Of a DNA stretch of 31,298 nucleotides, positions 1-8,183 are shown piece after piece (the first letter of the stretch is position 1; each line of letters opens with the position of its first letter). Below the pieces are notes generated by a model. That model saw nothing but the letters and a program-made list of their open reading frames with translations. It was not told where the DNA came from and did not search any database. A program made the translations under genes and the position numbers. Origin of the DNA: a virus; the IMG/VR virus record IMGVR_UViG_3300035698_021353, positions 1 through 31,298 of that record; one strand, written 5' to 3'.

Positions 1-104
1 ACGGCCATCATATCCTCTTCTTTCATACCTGCGGTGACAAAGACGCCAGGAGAGGTCTCTGTTATCCCGCCCATGCCATTTATTGCTGTTCCGTGTATTG
101 CCAT
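1..104 (-). CDS. Tail-fibre gene, 5' fragment duplicated by the contig overlap
   Basis: The first 34 codons of the tail-fibre protein (MAIHGTAING...) lie here on the minus strand and run off the left end. The complete gene is at 30118-31275. The fragment exists only because the circular genome was written out linearly. The gap between the stop of the upstream tail gene (123) and this start (104) is 18 nt, so the two are one operon across the junction. Confidence 0.9.
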   Translation of the reverse strand, partial: MAIHGTAINGMGGITETSPGVFVTAGMKEEDMMA

Positions 105-127
105 CTTGTTACTAGTTTAATATTAAA
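1..127. repeat. Exact terminal direct repeat, left copy (circle overlap)
   Basis: These 127 bases are identical to 31172-31298. An exact repeat of this odd length at both ends of a contig is what a de Bruijn assembler with k=127 leaves when it closes a circle. It contains the start of the tail-fibre gene (start codon complement at 102-104), so the sequence continues from base 1 back to base 31171. I read it as an assembly overlap showing circularity or circular permutation, not as a packaged terminal repeat. Confidence 0.93.
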
Positions 128-884
128 TACTGAAGTCGTCTAGATAGTACCAGAAATTGTGAGTGAACTGAATTGTCCCATTCGCCCAATTACCGCTATC
201 TTTATAATACCTTAAATAAGGTGTATATTCCCCACGTGCTGAAGCGTCCTGTTGTATACCGCCTTCTAGCACTAGCACCCGCTCTCTACGGCTGTTAACG
301 AACCCGTTACCACCAATAACGGGTAAACCTACCTCAATGTATTCTGGAGTGCCTGAAAGAATTTCAGCATCAATGTCGAGGTTTACAAATACCAACGATC
401 CTAAAATCACAAGTGTAGCTCTGCTAAGCATTCCAGGATCGATAGCACCAGACGGCGTTGTAATTGACAGCAGTATACCGCCTCCTCCAGACGTCCCCAC
501 TGCTACGTTAGGGATAAAGCTCTGTGGCTGCAGCTTATCAGAGATCCTAATTGTAGTCAGAGCGGAAGCATCTACAACACTCCCGACCACACTCAACCTG
601 TAATTGATTCTATCAATAAAGTAGATGTAGCCATAGCGCTGCGATGTGGGGTCGAAGGGATCATCAATAGCATGGGTCCAGCGTACACGATCCCCGACAG
701 TCCATCTCTTGATTTCATTCTCATTAGTCTGGAATTCTGTATTCGTATTCCGGCTATAATCACTTGGGTTAGCATTAAAATAGTCACCAAGCTGTGGCTG
801 GTCAGCAACGGAAAGATCGTATACCCGCTCTTTCAGGTTCTTTATTTCGGTTACTAGTGTTTGTATCAGTGGGTTATCGCTCAT
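123..884 (-). CDS. Putative tail tip or upper-baseplate protein (253 aa)
   Basis: I do not recognise the family. Residues 5-25 look like a short coiled coil (IQTLVTEIKNLKERVYDL), as in trimeric tail-tip proteins. A beta-rich body follows, with a Gly-rich stretch (GTSGGGG) and a C-terminal half rich in aromatic residues. The gene starts 2 nt after the stop of the gp37-like hub gene and is followed after 18 nt by the tail-fibre gene, so position suggests a structural protein between hub and receptor-binding fibre. No enzymatic motif is visible. The role is inferred from context only. Confidence 0.7.
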   Translation of the reverse strand: MSDNPLIQTLVTEIKNLKERVYDLSVADQPQLGDYFNANPSDYSRNTNTEFQTNENEIKRWTVGDRVRWTHAIDDPFDPTSQRYGYIYFIDRINYRLSVVGSVVDASALTTIRISDKLQPQSFIPNVAVGTSGGGGILLSITTPSGAIDPGMLSRATLVILGSLVFVNLDIDAEILSGTPEYIEVGLPVIGGNGFVNSRRERVLVLEGGIQQDASARGEYTPYLRYYKDSGNWANGTIQFTHNFWYYLDDFSI

Positions 885-886
885 TT

Positions 887-1975
887 CTATGGAATAATTT
901 CTAATCTAGGTACTATGCTTTCGCCTCCGTTTTCATCTACATTCACCGTTAAACCAACAACGCGCCCCTGTCTATTCCTGAAGTTTAAATATCCACCCTC
1001 AGTGCCCACTTGGCAGTTGATAAATAACACATCTCCTATGTTAAAAGTACCAAGCTGTGGCAAGGTATCTTGATATTGCTCAAGATCAATTAAAAATCTT
1101 TCGACGCTGACTTCATTTAAATATACCTCATTGTAGAGGGAGAGGGTAGAAGATAACTGCGCATCTTTTATTGTTTGTATGGTTTCCCTCCTAGTGTAGG
1201 CACGTTGGGACGCGCCAAAGTCTAGCTCTGAAGTGATTTGGTCTTCCCCAGTTCCGGCGCCCAAAGCAATCGAGGAGTTTAGAATCTTGTCCTTAGTCAC
1301 GAGCCTAATTCTGTGGATATTCCTACCAAGCTCCAAAGGGTTGAGATCGCGTCTTAGTCTTCCAATACGGGTGGCATAGAAGTTGAGCACAACACCAGTG
1401 ACCCGGTTACTTGCGTCTGTGGTTGGCACGAATAGGAAATCAAAACTTCCAATCAATCCGCTATCCTCAATGATCTCACGAGAAATCGATCTATACTCAA
1501 GTACACGTGGCCTCTGAATACCAGCGGGCATAGCCGCAACCGTGATGCCAAGATCGCCGTTTGTACGAAGCTGTACGTCAGTTACCAGGTCCGCACATAA
1601 TTCAATAAGATCTGTAGTTTCAGGATAGATCAAACTTCGCTCACTGAACCTTTCTTCAAAATGGGATAAAACTGTGTTGCAGTCGATGACATAATTACCG
1701 CTAACATCAACATAATCAGTGCTTATGTCAGTGATAGGGCCAAACCAAACAACGCCGCCTCTGCGCTTAATTGCAATATGGTTGCGGTATCGAGTTAGGT
1801 TGGTCACAGTTGCTTTCGGATCTTGCACAGCCATCTCGAAGCGCGCGCCGCCAACGCCGTTATAGACTTCCGTATAAGAAAGGTTTTTGTAGGTTGTGAT
1901 CTGGTCGATGCGAAGAAACTCGCCAGTGGTGACATTTAGCTGATAAACTTCCAGTATATACTTTTGCTCTGGCAT
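887..1975 (-). CDS. Siphovirus ReqiPepy6 gp37-like tail/hub protein (362 aa)
   Basis: The sequence has the layout of the siphovirus Gp37-like family: an N-terminal beta domain written as a tail-ligand statement (DQITTYKNLSYTEVYNGVGG), the conserved GGVVWFGPITDIS segment near residue 75, and a middle region resembling the tail-associated hub fold. Members sit directly after the distal tail protein and form the hub that closes the tail tube and carries the fibres. The gene starts 2 nt after the stop of dit and no peptidase motif is visible. The family call is from recognised motifs and synteny. The detailed role is inferred. Confidence 0.82.
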   Translation of the reverse strand: MPEQKYILEVYQLNVTTGEFLRIDQITTYKNLSYTEVYNGVGGARFEMAVQDPKATVTNLTRYRNHIAIKRRGGVVWFGPITDISTDYVDVSGNYVIDCNTVLSHFEERFSERSLIYPETTDLIELCADLVTDVQLRTNGDLGITVAAMPAGIQRPRVLEYRSISREIIEDSGLIGSFDFLFVPTTDASNRVTGVVLNFYATRIGRLRRDLNPLELGRNIHRIRLVTKDKILNSSIALGAGTGEDQITSELDFGASQRAYTRRETIQTIKDAQLSSTLSLYNEVYLNEVSVERFLIDLEQYQDTLPQLGTFNIGDVLFINCQVGTEGGYLNFRNRQGRVVGLTVNVDENGGESIVPRLEIIP

Positions 1976-1977
1976 AA

Positions 1978-2805
1978 TTATAAACTCAAATACTTCTTTG
2001 TAAAACTAACTGTAAGTGATGCGTTGCCATCGAAAGCGCTGCCATTAAAGGTAATTACATTCGATCCGACTCTCAAGGCGAAGTATGTCCCGCTCCAAAA
2101 TTGATACCAATTTGCGCCATTGTTCACCACAAAGATACCCTCATTGTTCTGATATACTTCAAGGGTCTCACCTACGGCTATTGTATTTGCAATAGCAAAT
2201 GACTCCCCCGTGGTTTGGTTATAGACCACAGGATTTTCGATCACACCAGTGATTACAAAGTTAGGATAGATCTCTTTATCCCCGTCGTTTACAATGATCA
2301 AAGTTTCAGTGACACCACCAAGTGGGGCTGGTAATGGCGTGGCTAGAGGGGCGCCACCAAGAGTCCCCGGGCTGATGGTTCCGCTTTGCTCGCCAGCCTC
2401 AAAAAGAGGATCCTCACACATCAATACTATGTTGTAAGCACAGACAGCATAATCGCCAGGCTCTTCGGTGAATTGTGGGATCTCAATTACCTTGGCATGT
2501 ATTTGCTTAGAAGCGCCATCGGGCCTTGTTATTGTCATGAGATCGGAGTCCACAACGATGTCAAAAGCTCTTTCCATGTCCGTGCGCATATCGTAGTACT
2601 CAGTAAGATCGGTCGCCATTAGCGCCCCCCCTATAGTTAGCACCCTCATTCCCCTCTGTAGTTCCCAAATATTACCGCCAGAAGCTCCCGTCCTTACGTC
2701 TGAAGACCTTCTAATATCATACCTACTTATCCCATCGAAGAGATCAATAGTGCGGCGATTCTCTTCTACTTCTAGGGTGTAGTTGTTGTAATTGATTATA
2801 TACAT
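1978..2805 (-). CDS. Distal tail protein, Dit-like (275 aa)
   Basis: The N-terminal domain (about 1-140) matches Dit/SPP1 gp19.1-type phage tail proteins: a short beta start (MYIINYNNYTLEV), a DGISRYDIRRSSDVRT stretch, then an alternating beta pattern ending EEPGDYAVCAYNIVLMCEDPLFE. The C-terminal domain (about 150-275) looks like the galectin or carbohydrate-binding-like beta sandwich seen in Dit proteins. The start codon immediately follows the tape-measure stop (TAAATG), the expected gene order. Dit forms the hexameric hub connecting tail tube and tip. Confidence 0.85.
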   Translation of the reverse strand: MYIINYNNYTLEVEENRRTIDLFDGISRYDIRRSSDVRTGASGGNIWELQRGMRVLTIGGALMATDLTEYYDMRTDMERAFDIVVDSDLMTITRPDGASKQIHAKVIEIPQFTEEPGDYAVCAYNIVLMCEDPLFEAGEQSGTISPGTLGGAPLATPLPAPLGGVTETLIIVNDGDKEIYPNFVITGVIENPVVYNQTTGESFAIANTIAVGETLEVYQNNEGIFVVNNGANWYQFWSGTYFALRVGSNVITFNGSAFDGNASLTVSFTKKYLSL

Positions 2806-5175
2806 TTAAGTCATTTTCAATAGATAGTTTAGTTTTGAATTGAATACGGTGAAGTCTTCTTGATTGTTAAAGTAGTTGTAGTTAGTCATATTGACAGTTC
2901 TTCCACTTCCCCCACTAGCGCTATTGGCCTGCCTGTGTGTGCTGGCATTATGGTCTACTCTGGCTCCTGCTGGCAGGCTCACTACTTCAGGGCCGCGCTC
3001 CCCGACTAAGAATTGATCATTTTTAAGCGCATAGCCCCCAGTTTCCCGTTGCTCCGCCCACTTCAACATTTTAGCGTTACCGTCGGTGAAGTACTGGTCA
3101 ACTTCAGGTACGGTCGCAGTTTTGCGTTGCTGCTCTTTGAAATAGTCGCCAAGTAGCGGGATATTAGCAGTTACTCTGGCCGCCAGATCAATAGCTTTAC
3201 GAACGGTGCCAAGCACGATGCGGAGACCTTCCATCAATAATACTGCGAGCCCCGTGAGGATCGCCTTGAACATTAAGCCAAGCTCAGCTGCTATATCAGC
3301 GATGTCAAGTTTCAAATCCTTCGCGCCTAAGATCTTATCCCAGTCTACTTTCTTGTTATTCATATCGGCCATCATGGTGTTGAACTTATCCCCAACGCTG
3401 CCGAAATGTTCGCCGTATTGCTTCTTTTCTTTGTCCAGTTGGCTGGTAAGTTCGTTGAGTCTCTTCTGATGCGCCCTTACTAGCTCCTCTATTTCATCCT
3501 CCAGGATACCCCGATTAATACCTTTGATCACCCCAGCATGCTTGAGCAGGAAAGCTTCATCATCTGAAATCTTCTTTTGCAAGGCGCTAGTCCTTTCATC
3601 ATACTCAGACTTAGCATCGGATGTCTCTTGTTGATATTGGGCGGTTAATGCCTCAAGTCTAGTTTGACTGATGTTCTTCTCCTCCTCGATTGCCCTTGTG
3701 AAATTAGCAACGTCCTGATCGTAAGTTTCCGATCCAGCTATTAATGTGTTGGCTAGGGACTTTTCTAAATCGTCAAGCCTCGTGGCATTTTGGCGTTTCA
3801 TTCCCTCGCTTTTCTCTTTGTACTTCTTTGCCATCTCCTCTTGCTTACGGGCGAAATCACGTTGCTCCTGGGCTAAAGTTTTTCTGTTATCCTCAAGATT
3901 TTGCTTTCTACGGTCAGCAATGTCAGCAAGTTGTTTGTTGAATTGTCTATTCTCTTCGGCGATTTGAGACTGTATATCCTTGAGTCTCGCAGACGTATCC
4001 TGGGCTTGCCCGTCAATCTTCTTCAAAGAGCCCACGCCATTATTACCCAAGTCCTTCATTGCTTTGTCAAGATCACCTGTGGAGTCGGTCATGTCCTCTG
4101 TAAAATCGATTTGTTTAGCAAGGCTTCTAGATACCGCTAAGGAAACTGCTACTAGCGCGATGGCAAGCAAACCTGCACGGGCTTGGGCTATTGTTAATCC
4201 TTTCCCTAATGCATTTATAGCTCCGATTGCTAGCGTAACCGCCTTGACAGTAATAATGGTACCTACTGTAAGCACGCCTAATGCGCCTGCGAATGTAATC
4301 GCTGTCGCCGCCGCCTTTTGATTGTCTTGTACCCATTCGCGGATTGATTTAATACCGCTTAAAACACCCCCTGTTATAGCCCTGAATACTGGCTGGATTG
4401 TAGCGCCAAGCATTTGGCTCGTGGAAGCCATAGCGGATTGAATGGATAATAAGTTTTTGCCGGCAGTGTTGTAGGTAGCATCGTAGACTCCAGCTACTTT
4501 AGCTCCTTGGTTCATTACCTCATTTAAAAATATTTGTCTTTGCGCGGTTGTCAAGGCCTCACCGCTCAGTCCCTCTAATGCGCCCTTGTTAGCAGTCCAA
4601 AGTTGCCCAAGATTGATCTGGATACCCATATTCTCAAGTAGACTAGGATTCATCTGATTGATTGAGGAGGTCACTTGAGCGATTGCATCGGAAGAGTTTA
4701 CACCGGCAAAGGCTCCGAAGTCCTTAACCGTTTTGATGAAGGCGGTAAATCCCTCCTCGGTTTCTTTCGTAACTGGGTTCACACGTTTCATCGCTGCGAT
4801 CATCGGCAATAGCCCTCCTGAAGTCAACGTGCTGATCGCATTATATGCATTGATGCCAAAGGTGTTAGTCTTCTCAAGCTCCTTCACCATCCCATCAACT
4901 GCCTTGGCACTAATACCCATGTTCTCACCCATTACTTTCGTGCCAACCTCGACTCGCTCTAGATTAGCACCAGCTCTACCAATATCAAGAAGGCCTTTAG
5001 CGATAGCCCCAATCCCTAAGGTAACGCCAAGCATACCCGCAACGGATTCTACGCTAAAAGAGGAGAAGCTTTGTGATGCTGCGTTTACCTCACTATTGAT
5101 CTCTTTAAGCCCTTGGGTAACGCCAGTACTATCAAGTGTTACTTCACCTTCTAGTTTACCTATTGTTTCCGCCAT
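2806..5175 (-). CDS. Tail tape measure protein (789 aa)
   Basis: This is the longest protein of the genome and lies between the G/GT chaperone and Dit, as tape measures do. The N-terminal third is Ala/Gly-rich with hydrophobic helices (LGVTLGIGAIAKGLLDIG; AITFAGALGVLTVGTIITVKAV). Residues about 385-590 are highly charged heptad-like coiled coil rich in K, E, R and Q (EENRQFNKQLADIADRRKQN). More hydrophobic segments follow near 630-665. The C-terminus carries the KNDQFLVGERGPEVVSLPAG motif common in TP901-type tape measures. At about 0.15 nm per residue the tail would be roughly 115-120 nm. The start overlaps the GT frame by 20 bp. No lytic domain is seen. Confidence 0.95.
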   Translation of the reverse strand: MAETIGKLEGEVTLDSTGVTQGLKEINSEVNAASQSFSSFSVESVAGMLGVTLGIGAIAKGLLDIGRAGANLERVEVGTKVMGENMGISAKAVDGMVKELEKTNTFGINAYNAISTLTSGGLLPMIAAMKRVNPVTKETEEGFTAFIKTVKDFGAFAGVNSSDAIAQVTSSINQMNPSLLENMGIQINLGQLWTANKGALEGLSGEALTTAQRQIFLNEVMNQGAKVAGVYDATYNTAGKNLLSIQSAMASTSQMLGATIQPVFRAITGGVLSGIKSIREWVQDNQKAAATAITFAGALGVLTVGTIITVKAVTLAIGAINALGKGLTIAQARAGLLAIALVAVSLAVSRSLAKQIDFTEDMTDSTGDLDKAMKDLGNNGVGSLKKIDGQAQDTSARLKDIQSQIAEENRQFNKQLADIADRRKQNLEDNRKTLAQEQRDFARKQEEMAKKYKEKSEGMKRQNATRLDDLEKSLANTLIAGSETYDQDVANFTRAIEEEKNISQTRLEALTAQYQQETSDAKSEYDERTSALQKKISDDEAFLLKHAGVIKGINRGILEDEIEELVRAHQKRLNELTSQLDKEKKQYGEHFGSVGDKFNTMMADMNNKKVDWDKILGAKDLKLDIADIAAELGLMFKAILTGLAVLLMEGLRIVLGTVRKAIDLAARVTANIPLLGDYFKEQQRKTATVPEVDQYFTDGNAKMLKWAEQRETGGYALKNDQFLVGERGPEVVSLPAGARVDHNASTHRQANSASGGSGRTVNMTNYNYFNNQEDFTVFNSKLNYLLKMT

Positions 5176-5763
5176 TATTTTGGGTTCTCAAATAATTAAA
5201 AAATAGATTGTGGGGCATCCCACGTTTTCCCTGGTTTCCCTCTACTACATTTGTACCACTTTGAGAACTTTGCAGCAATTTGGAGAATTCCATGTAGAGC
5301 TGTATCAATACAGCTGTGGGGAGAGACCGGATATAACTAATTTTCCAGCCAGTGCAGAATATAATTCTAGAAAGCACCTCTGGGGAATCAAGGGTTACTG
5401 TTTTTTTTTAGGAAGCGGTTTCCCGTTTCCATCAAGCTCAGTCTCCTCTTGGTCATCACCGGTCATTAGTCCCGCTTTTTGGATCGCCTGATCAAGCTCC
5501 TTAAAATCAGCTAGCTTTGTGATGTTCATTGAGGATATGAACTTCACTCTCTCTTCGTACGTTTCATCGTAGTCATTCATTAAGTGGGCAAACATCTTGA
5601 TGGTCCTACTGATCATATTTGTAGCATCGTCAAAATCCGTCGTATTGAAGAAGTCAAGGTCGGCAAGAGTAGCTTGTCTTAAGACAAATTTTTCCCCTCG
5701 TACAGTGACCTCGACTGATTGCACTTCAGTTAATTTAGTATTGGTTGGTAGCTTGTTAGCCAT
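5156..5763 (-). CDS. Tail assembly chaperone GT fusion made by -1 frameshift
   Basis: The -1 frame of the A9 tract at the end of the G-like gene stays open: after the slip it reads T-V-T-L-D-S-P-E and then runs into the 73-codon stretch ending at 5156, giving a product of about 202 aa. The T-like part ends 20 bp inside the tape-measure start, as in lambda-like tails, where gpG and gpGT bind the tape measure before tube polymerisation. What is seen: the homopolymer slip site, the continuous -1 frame and the overlap. What is known: this arrangement is conserved in long-tailed phages. The frequency of shifting cannot be read from sequence. Confidence 0.85.
5395..5763 (-). CDS. Tail assembly chaperone, G-like (122 aa)
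   Basis: A small acidic protein lies between the tail tube and tape-measure genes. It starts MANKLPTNTKLTEVQSVEV, has a conserved-looking beta start (VRGEKFVLRQATLADLDFF) and ends LPKKKQ. The terminal lysines are encoded by nine consecutive A residues directly before CAG-TAA, the slip site for the GT product. The ATG is preceded by CTAGACGCAG with a 2-nt gap and no purine-rich ribosome site, a leader shared with the glycosyltransferase at 13171. Function is assigned by position, size and the frameshift. Confidence 0.85.
   Translation of the reverse strand: MANKLPTNTKLTEVQSVEVTVRGEKFVLRQATLADLDFFNTTDFDDATNMISRTIKMFAHLMNDYDETYEERVKFISSMNITKLADFKELDQAIQKAGLMTGDDQEETELDGNGKPLPKKKQ
5401..5409 (-). 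promoter_or_regulatory. Programmed -1 frameshift slip site (A9)
   Basis: On the coding strand the codons are CCT AAA AAA AAA CAG TAA. The run contains the A-AAA-AAA heptamer. A one-base backward slip avoids the TAA and enters an open frame that reaches 5156. No clear downstream pseudoknot was identified by eye. Confidence 0.8.
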
Positions 5764-5790
5764 AGCTGCGTCTAGTAATGGTTAATTAAA

Positions 5791-6279
5791 CTAAGGGGTA
5801 ACGTCGTTATCAGCAAAGATGCTAATTTTGATACACATGATCTCGATTGGAACCTGGGCAAAGTCCTCGGTCGCTAAATTAACGCCGTTAGTCGAAATAA
5901 TTGGGTCATCTAGTTGAAGCTGTACTGGCTTGGTTGGATCATCATCTTCGTAGACAGTCAATAGCATCTGTGTGGCGTTCTGCTGGCCGTCCTTCATGTT
6001 GAACTGAACGCCGTCAGATACTGGGGAACTTGAACTGAAGAAGGTCTGCAACAAAGTTCTCTTGATACCAAAGACAGTTGCTGAAACGCTAGCCTCATGG
6101 GTTGCACGCCTCTGTGCTCTTTTGAAAATAGAATTAAGCGTTCTGTAAGATTTTACATCGAAAGACATGTTAACTGTTACATTGCTTACGTCTGCTAGTC
6201 TCTCGGTTCCGATAGATAAATAACCGGAGTTAAAAAAGATCTCTTGTTGCCCTGGTGTTCCTGTTGGTATGAAAGCCAT
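5791..6279 (-). CDS. Major tail tube protein (162 aa)
   Basis: The protein starts MAFIPTGTPGQQEIFFNSG and shows the alternating beta pattern of tail tube proteins: SNVTVNMSFDVKSYRTLNS, the T-H-E-A-S-V-S-A-T-V strand and a C-terminal FAQVPIEIMCIKISIFAD strand. It sits between the tail terminator and the chaperone G gene, the normal site. I chose the ATG at 6279 rather than an upstream in-frame TTG at 6288 because it gives the usual N-terminus. No Shine-Dalgarno site is visible. The leader is A/T-rich with an AAATTAATTT run. Confidence 0.82.
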   Translation of the reverse strand: MAFIPTGTPGQQEIFFNSGYLSIGTERLADVSNVTVNMSFDVKSYRTLNSIFKRAQRRATHEASVSATVFGIKRTLLQTFFSSSSPVSDGVQFNMKDGQQNATQMLLTVYEDDDPTKPVQLQLDDPIISTNGVNLATEDFAQVPIEIMCIKISIFADNDVTP

Positions 6280-6311
6280 TTTATGCAAATGTCTAAATTA
6301 ATTTAATGCGT

Positions 6312-6710
6312 CTAACTATTTATACTCCAAATTCGATACCGTGTCACTATTACTTGCATACTTCGGTCAGTTTCTGGTTCGTTGGTTTTCACTTCCCTGA
6401 CCATCCACTGGATTTTTGGGCTATTAGTCTTCTTATAGTAGTTTAGCAAAAAATCCATGCGAGTGAAAATATTCTCTGCTGCCATGATATCTACGGCATA
6501 GATTCTTAACTGTAAAGTTGTGTCGTCAACATTAATAGGGACGGTCCGGCGTGAGGAGCCTACAACATCGTGGACAATAACAGGAGTCTCTTCAGGGCTT
6601 CCGGGAGCTTGTGGCTTAATCCTGCGATCGCCAGCAGTACCACCTAATAGTGTTTGCAGTTGACTATCGCTACTAAATATGCTGACTATCTGTTGGACAA
6701 TGTAGATCAT
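6312..6710 (-). CDS. Tail terminator / completion protein, DUF3168-like (132 aa)
   Basis: The size, position and pattern are those of tail terminators: an N-terminal helix (MIYIVQQIVSIFSSD), an ETPVIVHDVVG strand, then TTLQLRIYAVDIMAAENIFTRMDFLLNYY and a C-terminal VIVTRYRIWSINS. These proteins form the ring that ends tail tube growth and docks to the head. The start overlaps the stop of the gp10-like gene (ATGA-type, 4 bp). Confidence 0.72.
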   Translation of the reverse strand: MIYIVQQIVSIFSSDSQLQTLLGGTAGDRRIKPQAPGSPEETPVIVHDVVGSSRRTVPINVDDTTLQLRIYAVDIMAAENIFTRMDFLLNYYKKTNSPKIQWMVREVKTNEPETDRSMQVIVTRYRIWSINS

Positions 6711-7120
6711 AGCTTGAGTGTGTTTTTAATTATATTCTTTACACCCATCTTAGACGATGTAAAGGCTTTTGAGAAAAAGAAGAGGCCTTTCTGGTCGTAT
6801 TCGCGTCCCAAGCTGTCAGAACCACTAAACCCAAATTCAAGCCTTCTGATATAAGGGACGTTTGAACCCAGCACCCCGATGATCAAGTGGCTGAGAAAAT
6901 TTCTTTTTGTCTCCACGCTAAAAATCGCATCTCCTTCCACTACCGCGCTCCCCTGAATGGAACCCTTGGCGCGGCCAGTTCTGACGGGGATATTTGGTAC
7001 AGCCAGAGATCTAATATACTCAATACCACGCTTAACTGCCAGCTCACCTAGTGTATTGATCTTGACTTCTACTCTTTTTGTCTCTCTAGGGAAAGTGTTT
7101 TTCTTAACTTTGTAACCCAT
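6707..7120 (-). CDS. HK97 gp10-like neck/tail protein (137 aa)
   Basis: The family signature is visible: NIPVRTGRAKGSI in the middle, then VPYIRRLEFG, and a C-terminal helix after an F-F-F-S-K-A-F segment. HK97 gp10-like proteins are small head-tail connection proteins encoded between the head-closure protein and the tail terminator, as here. It overlaps the downstream gene by 4 bp and begins at the stop of the upstream one (TAATG). Confidence 0.85.
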   Translation of the reverse strand: MGYKVKKNTFPRETKRVEVKINTLGELAVKRGIEYIRSLAVPNIPVRTGRAKGSIQGSAVVEGDAIFSVETKRNFLSHLIIGVLGSNVPYIRRLEFGFSGSDSLGREYDQKGLFFFSKAFTSSKMGVKNIIKNTLKL

Positions 7121-7464
7121 TACGGTTTTGTTAAAATAATCTCATAGTGGTGTAAAGCCTTGACATAAGCTTGCACAGCAGGGTTAATGCCATCGATCGT
7201 GCCGAGTAGCACCCCGTCCTGATAGACAATGTCATCATGTAGTAAGGCCGCATTTGAAGCCACGTAAATATGAGTGACATTATCTACACGATCACCACTT
7301 TTGCGGTGTTGAAGCTGGTCCCTATAGATTTCGACCCTAGCAGGCAAAGCGGCGTACACTGTCGAGTTTGAGGTCACATTACCACCCAAGGCGTTCTCAC
7401 CCGCCTTTAAAGGCCTCACAATCGTAAGCCTATGAATCATTAATCTTATCGGGAAGCCGCTCAT
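7120..7464 (-). CDS. Head closure / stopper protein (114 aa)
   Basis: A small beta-barrel-type protein resembling SPP1 gp16/HK97 gp7-class head-tail joining proteins: MIHRLTIVRPLKAGENALGGN, then VYAALPARVEI, and a C-terminal VQAYVKALHHYEIILTKP. It lies between the connector adaptor and the gp10-like gene, overlapping both (4 bp at the start, 1 bp at the stop). The role, closing the portal channel after packaging, follows from family and order. Confidence 0.78.
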   Translation of the reverse strand: MSGFPIRLMIHRLTIVRPLKAGENALGGNVTSNSTVYAALPARVEIYRDQLQHRKSGDRVDNVTHIYVASNAALLHDDIVYQDGVLLGTIDGINPAVQAYVKALHHYEIILTKP

Positions 7465-8159
7465 ATTACTTTATTGAAAATGTATGGCTTAAGTAGACTA
7501 AGAATCGCTGTGAACTTAGGATCTTCCATTGGTGTCGCGTTTGTCTGAGAGTAGGTTTGGGTTCTAAATGCTTTTACCGTTGCGTCCACGTCATCAACTC
7601 CAAACATATAATCAACCATCAAAGCGGTTGCCTTGCGCACGGCTCTTGGCACGTTATTAATAATATTACTAGGATCGGTGTAATCAATTTCGTAGCCGCC
7701 AGTATACCTAATCCAGAGATTTGAAGATGTCTCAATGTTATAAGCCGGGATTGTTGTGTAAGATGCATAAAAGGTCCCTGGCAAGATTTTCAGCACGGCT
7801 TCTCGGGTAAGAAGTTGGAAATACGTTTGCAGGATCGGTGTAAAAACGTTGACGGTCTGTATCCAAACGTTTTCGATCGAGATGACTGGGGCGTTATCTA
7901 GTGAGACATTCACGTAGTCAAGCACACGTAGGTACTTGTCCAAAACGATCTGATCAATGATTTGAGCATTAAACTTCTTCTTGCATATCGCGTTGATAGC
8001 AGCGCAAGCATCAATAATGTAGTCATTGATAAAAGGCGCTTTGTCGGGATCGGCAAGCAGCTTCTTAAATGTGTAGTATTCATTAGACCTGATCCAGCAC
8101 TCTGCTAGTGTTGTAGGGTCAACGGGATCGTACTTTTGCCCATCCGGTGTATATGCCAT
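7461..8159 (-). CDS. Head-tail connector adaptor (232 aa)
   Basis: An alpha-helical N-terminal part includes FINDYIIDACAAINAICKKKFN, the typical first helices of gp6/gp15-like adaptors. A beta insertion and further helices (VPRAVRKATALMVDYMFGVDD) follow. Adaptors bind the portal ring. It is the first gene after the glycosylation cassette, which interrupts the usual capsid-to-connector order. The ATG is immediately preceded on the coding strand by an A9 run and one C, an A-rich translation enhancer rather than a Shine-Dalgarno site. Confidence 0.75.
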   Translation of the reverse strand: MAYTPDGQKYDPVDPTTLAECWIRSNEYYTFKKLLADPDKAPFINDYIIDACAAINAICKKKFNAQIIDQIVLDKYLRVLDYVNVSLDNAPVISIENVWIQTVNVFTPILQTYFQLLTREAVLKILPGTFYASYTTIPAYNIETSSNLWIRYTGGYEIDYTDPSNIINNVPRAVRKATALMVDYMFGVDDVDATVKAFRTQTYSQTNATPMEDPKFTAILSLLKPYIFNKVI

Positions 8160-8183
8160 GTTTTTTTTTAGAATTAAGTAATA

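Noticed and set aside
1-127. Packaged direct terminal repeats
   Set aside because: 127 bases is the k-mer overlap of common assemblers, and the repeat falls within a structural gene rather than beside terS, so a circular overlap explains it better.
4733-5206. 157-aa plus-strand ORF
   Set aside because: It lies wholly antisense to the tape-measure gene, with composition expected of a shadow frame and no start signal.
5156-5377. Independent 73-aa gene
   Set aside because: It has only a GTG start without ribosome site and is in the -1 frame of the A9 slip site with no stop between; it is the second half of the GT fusion.
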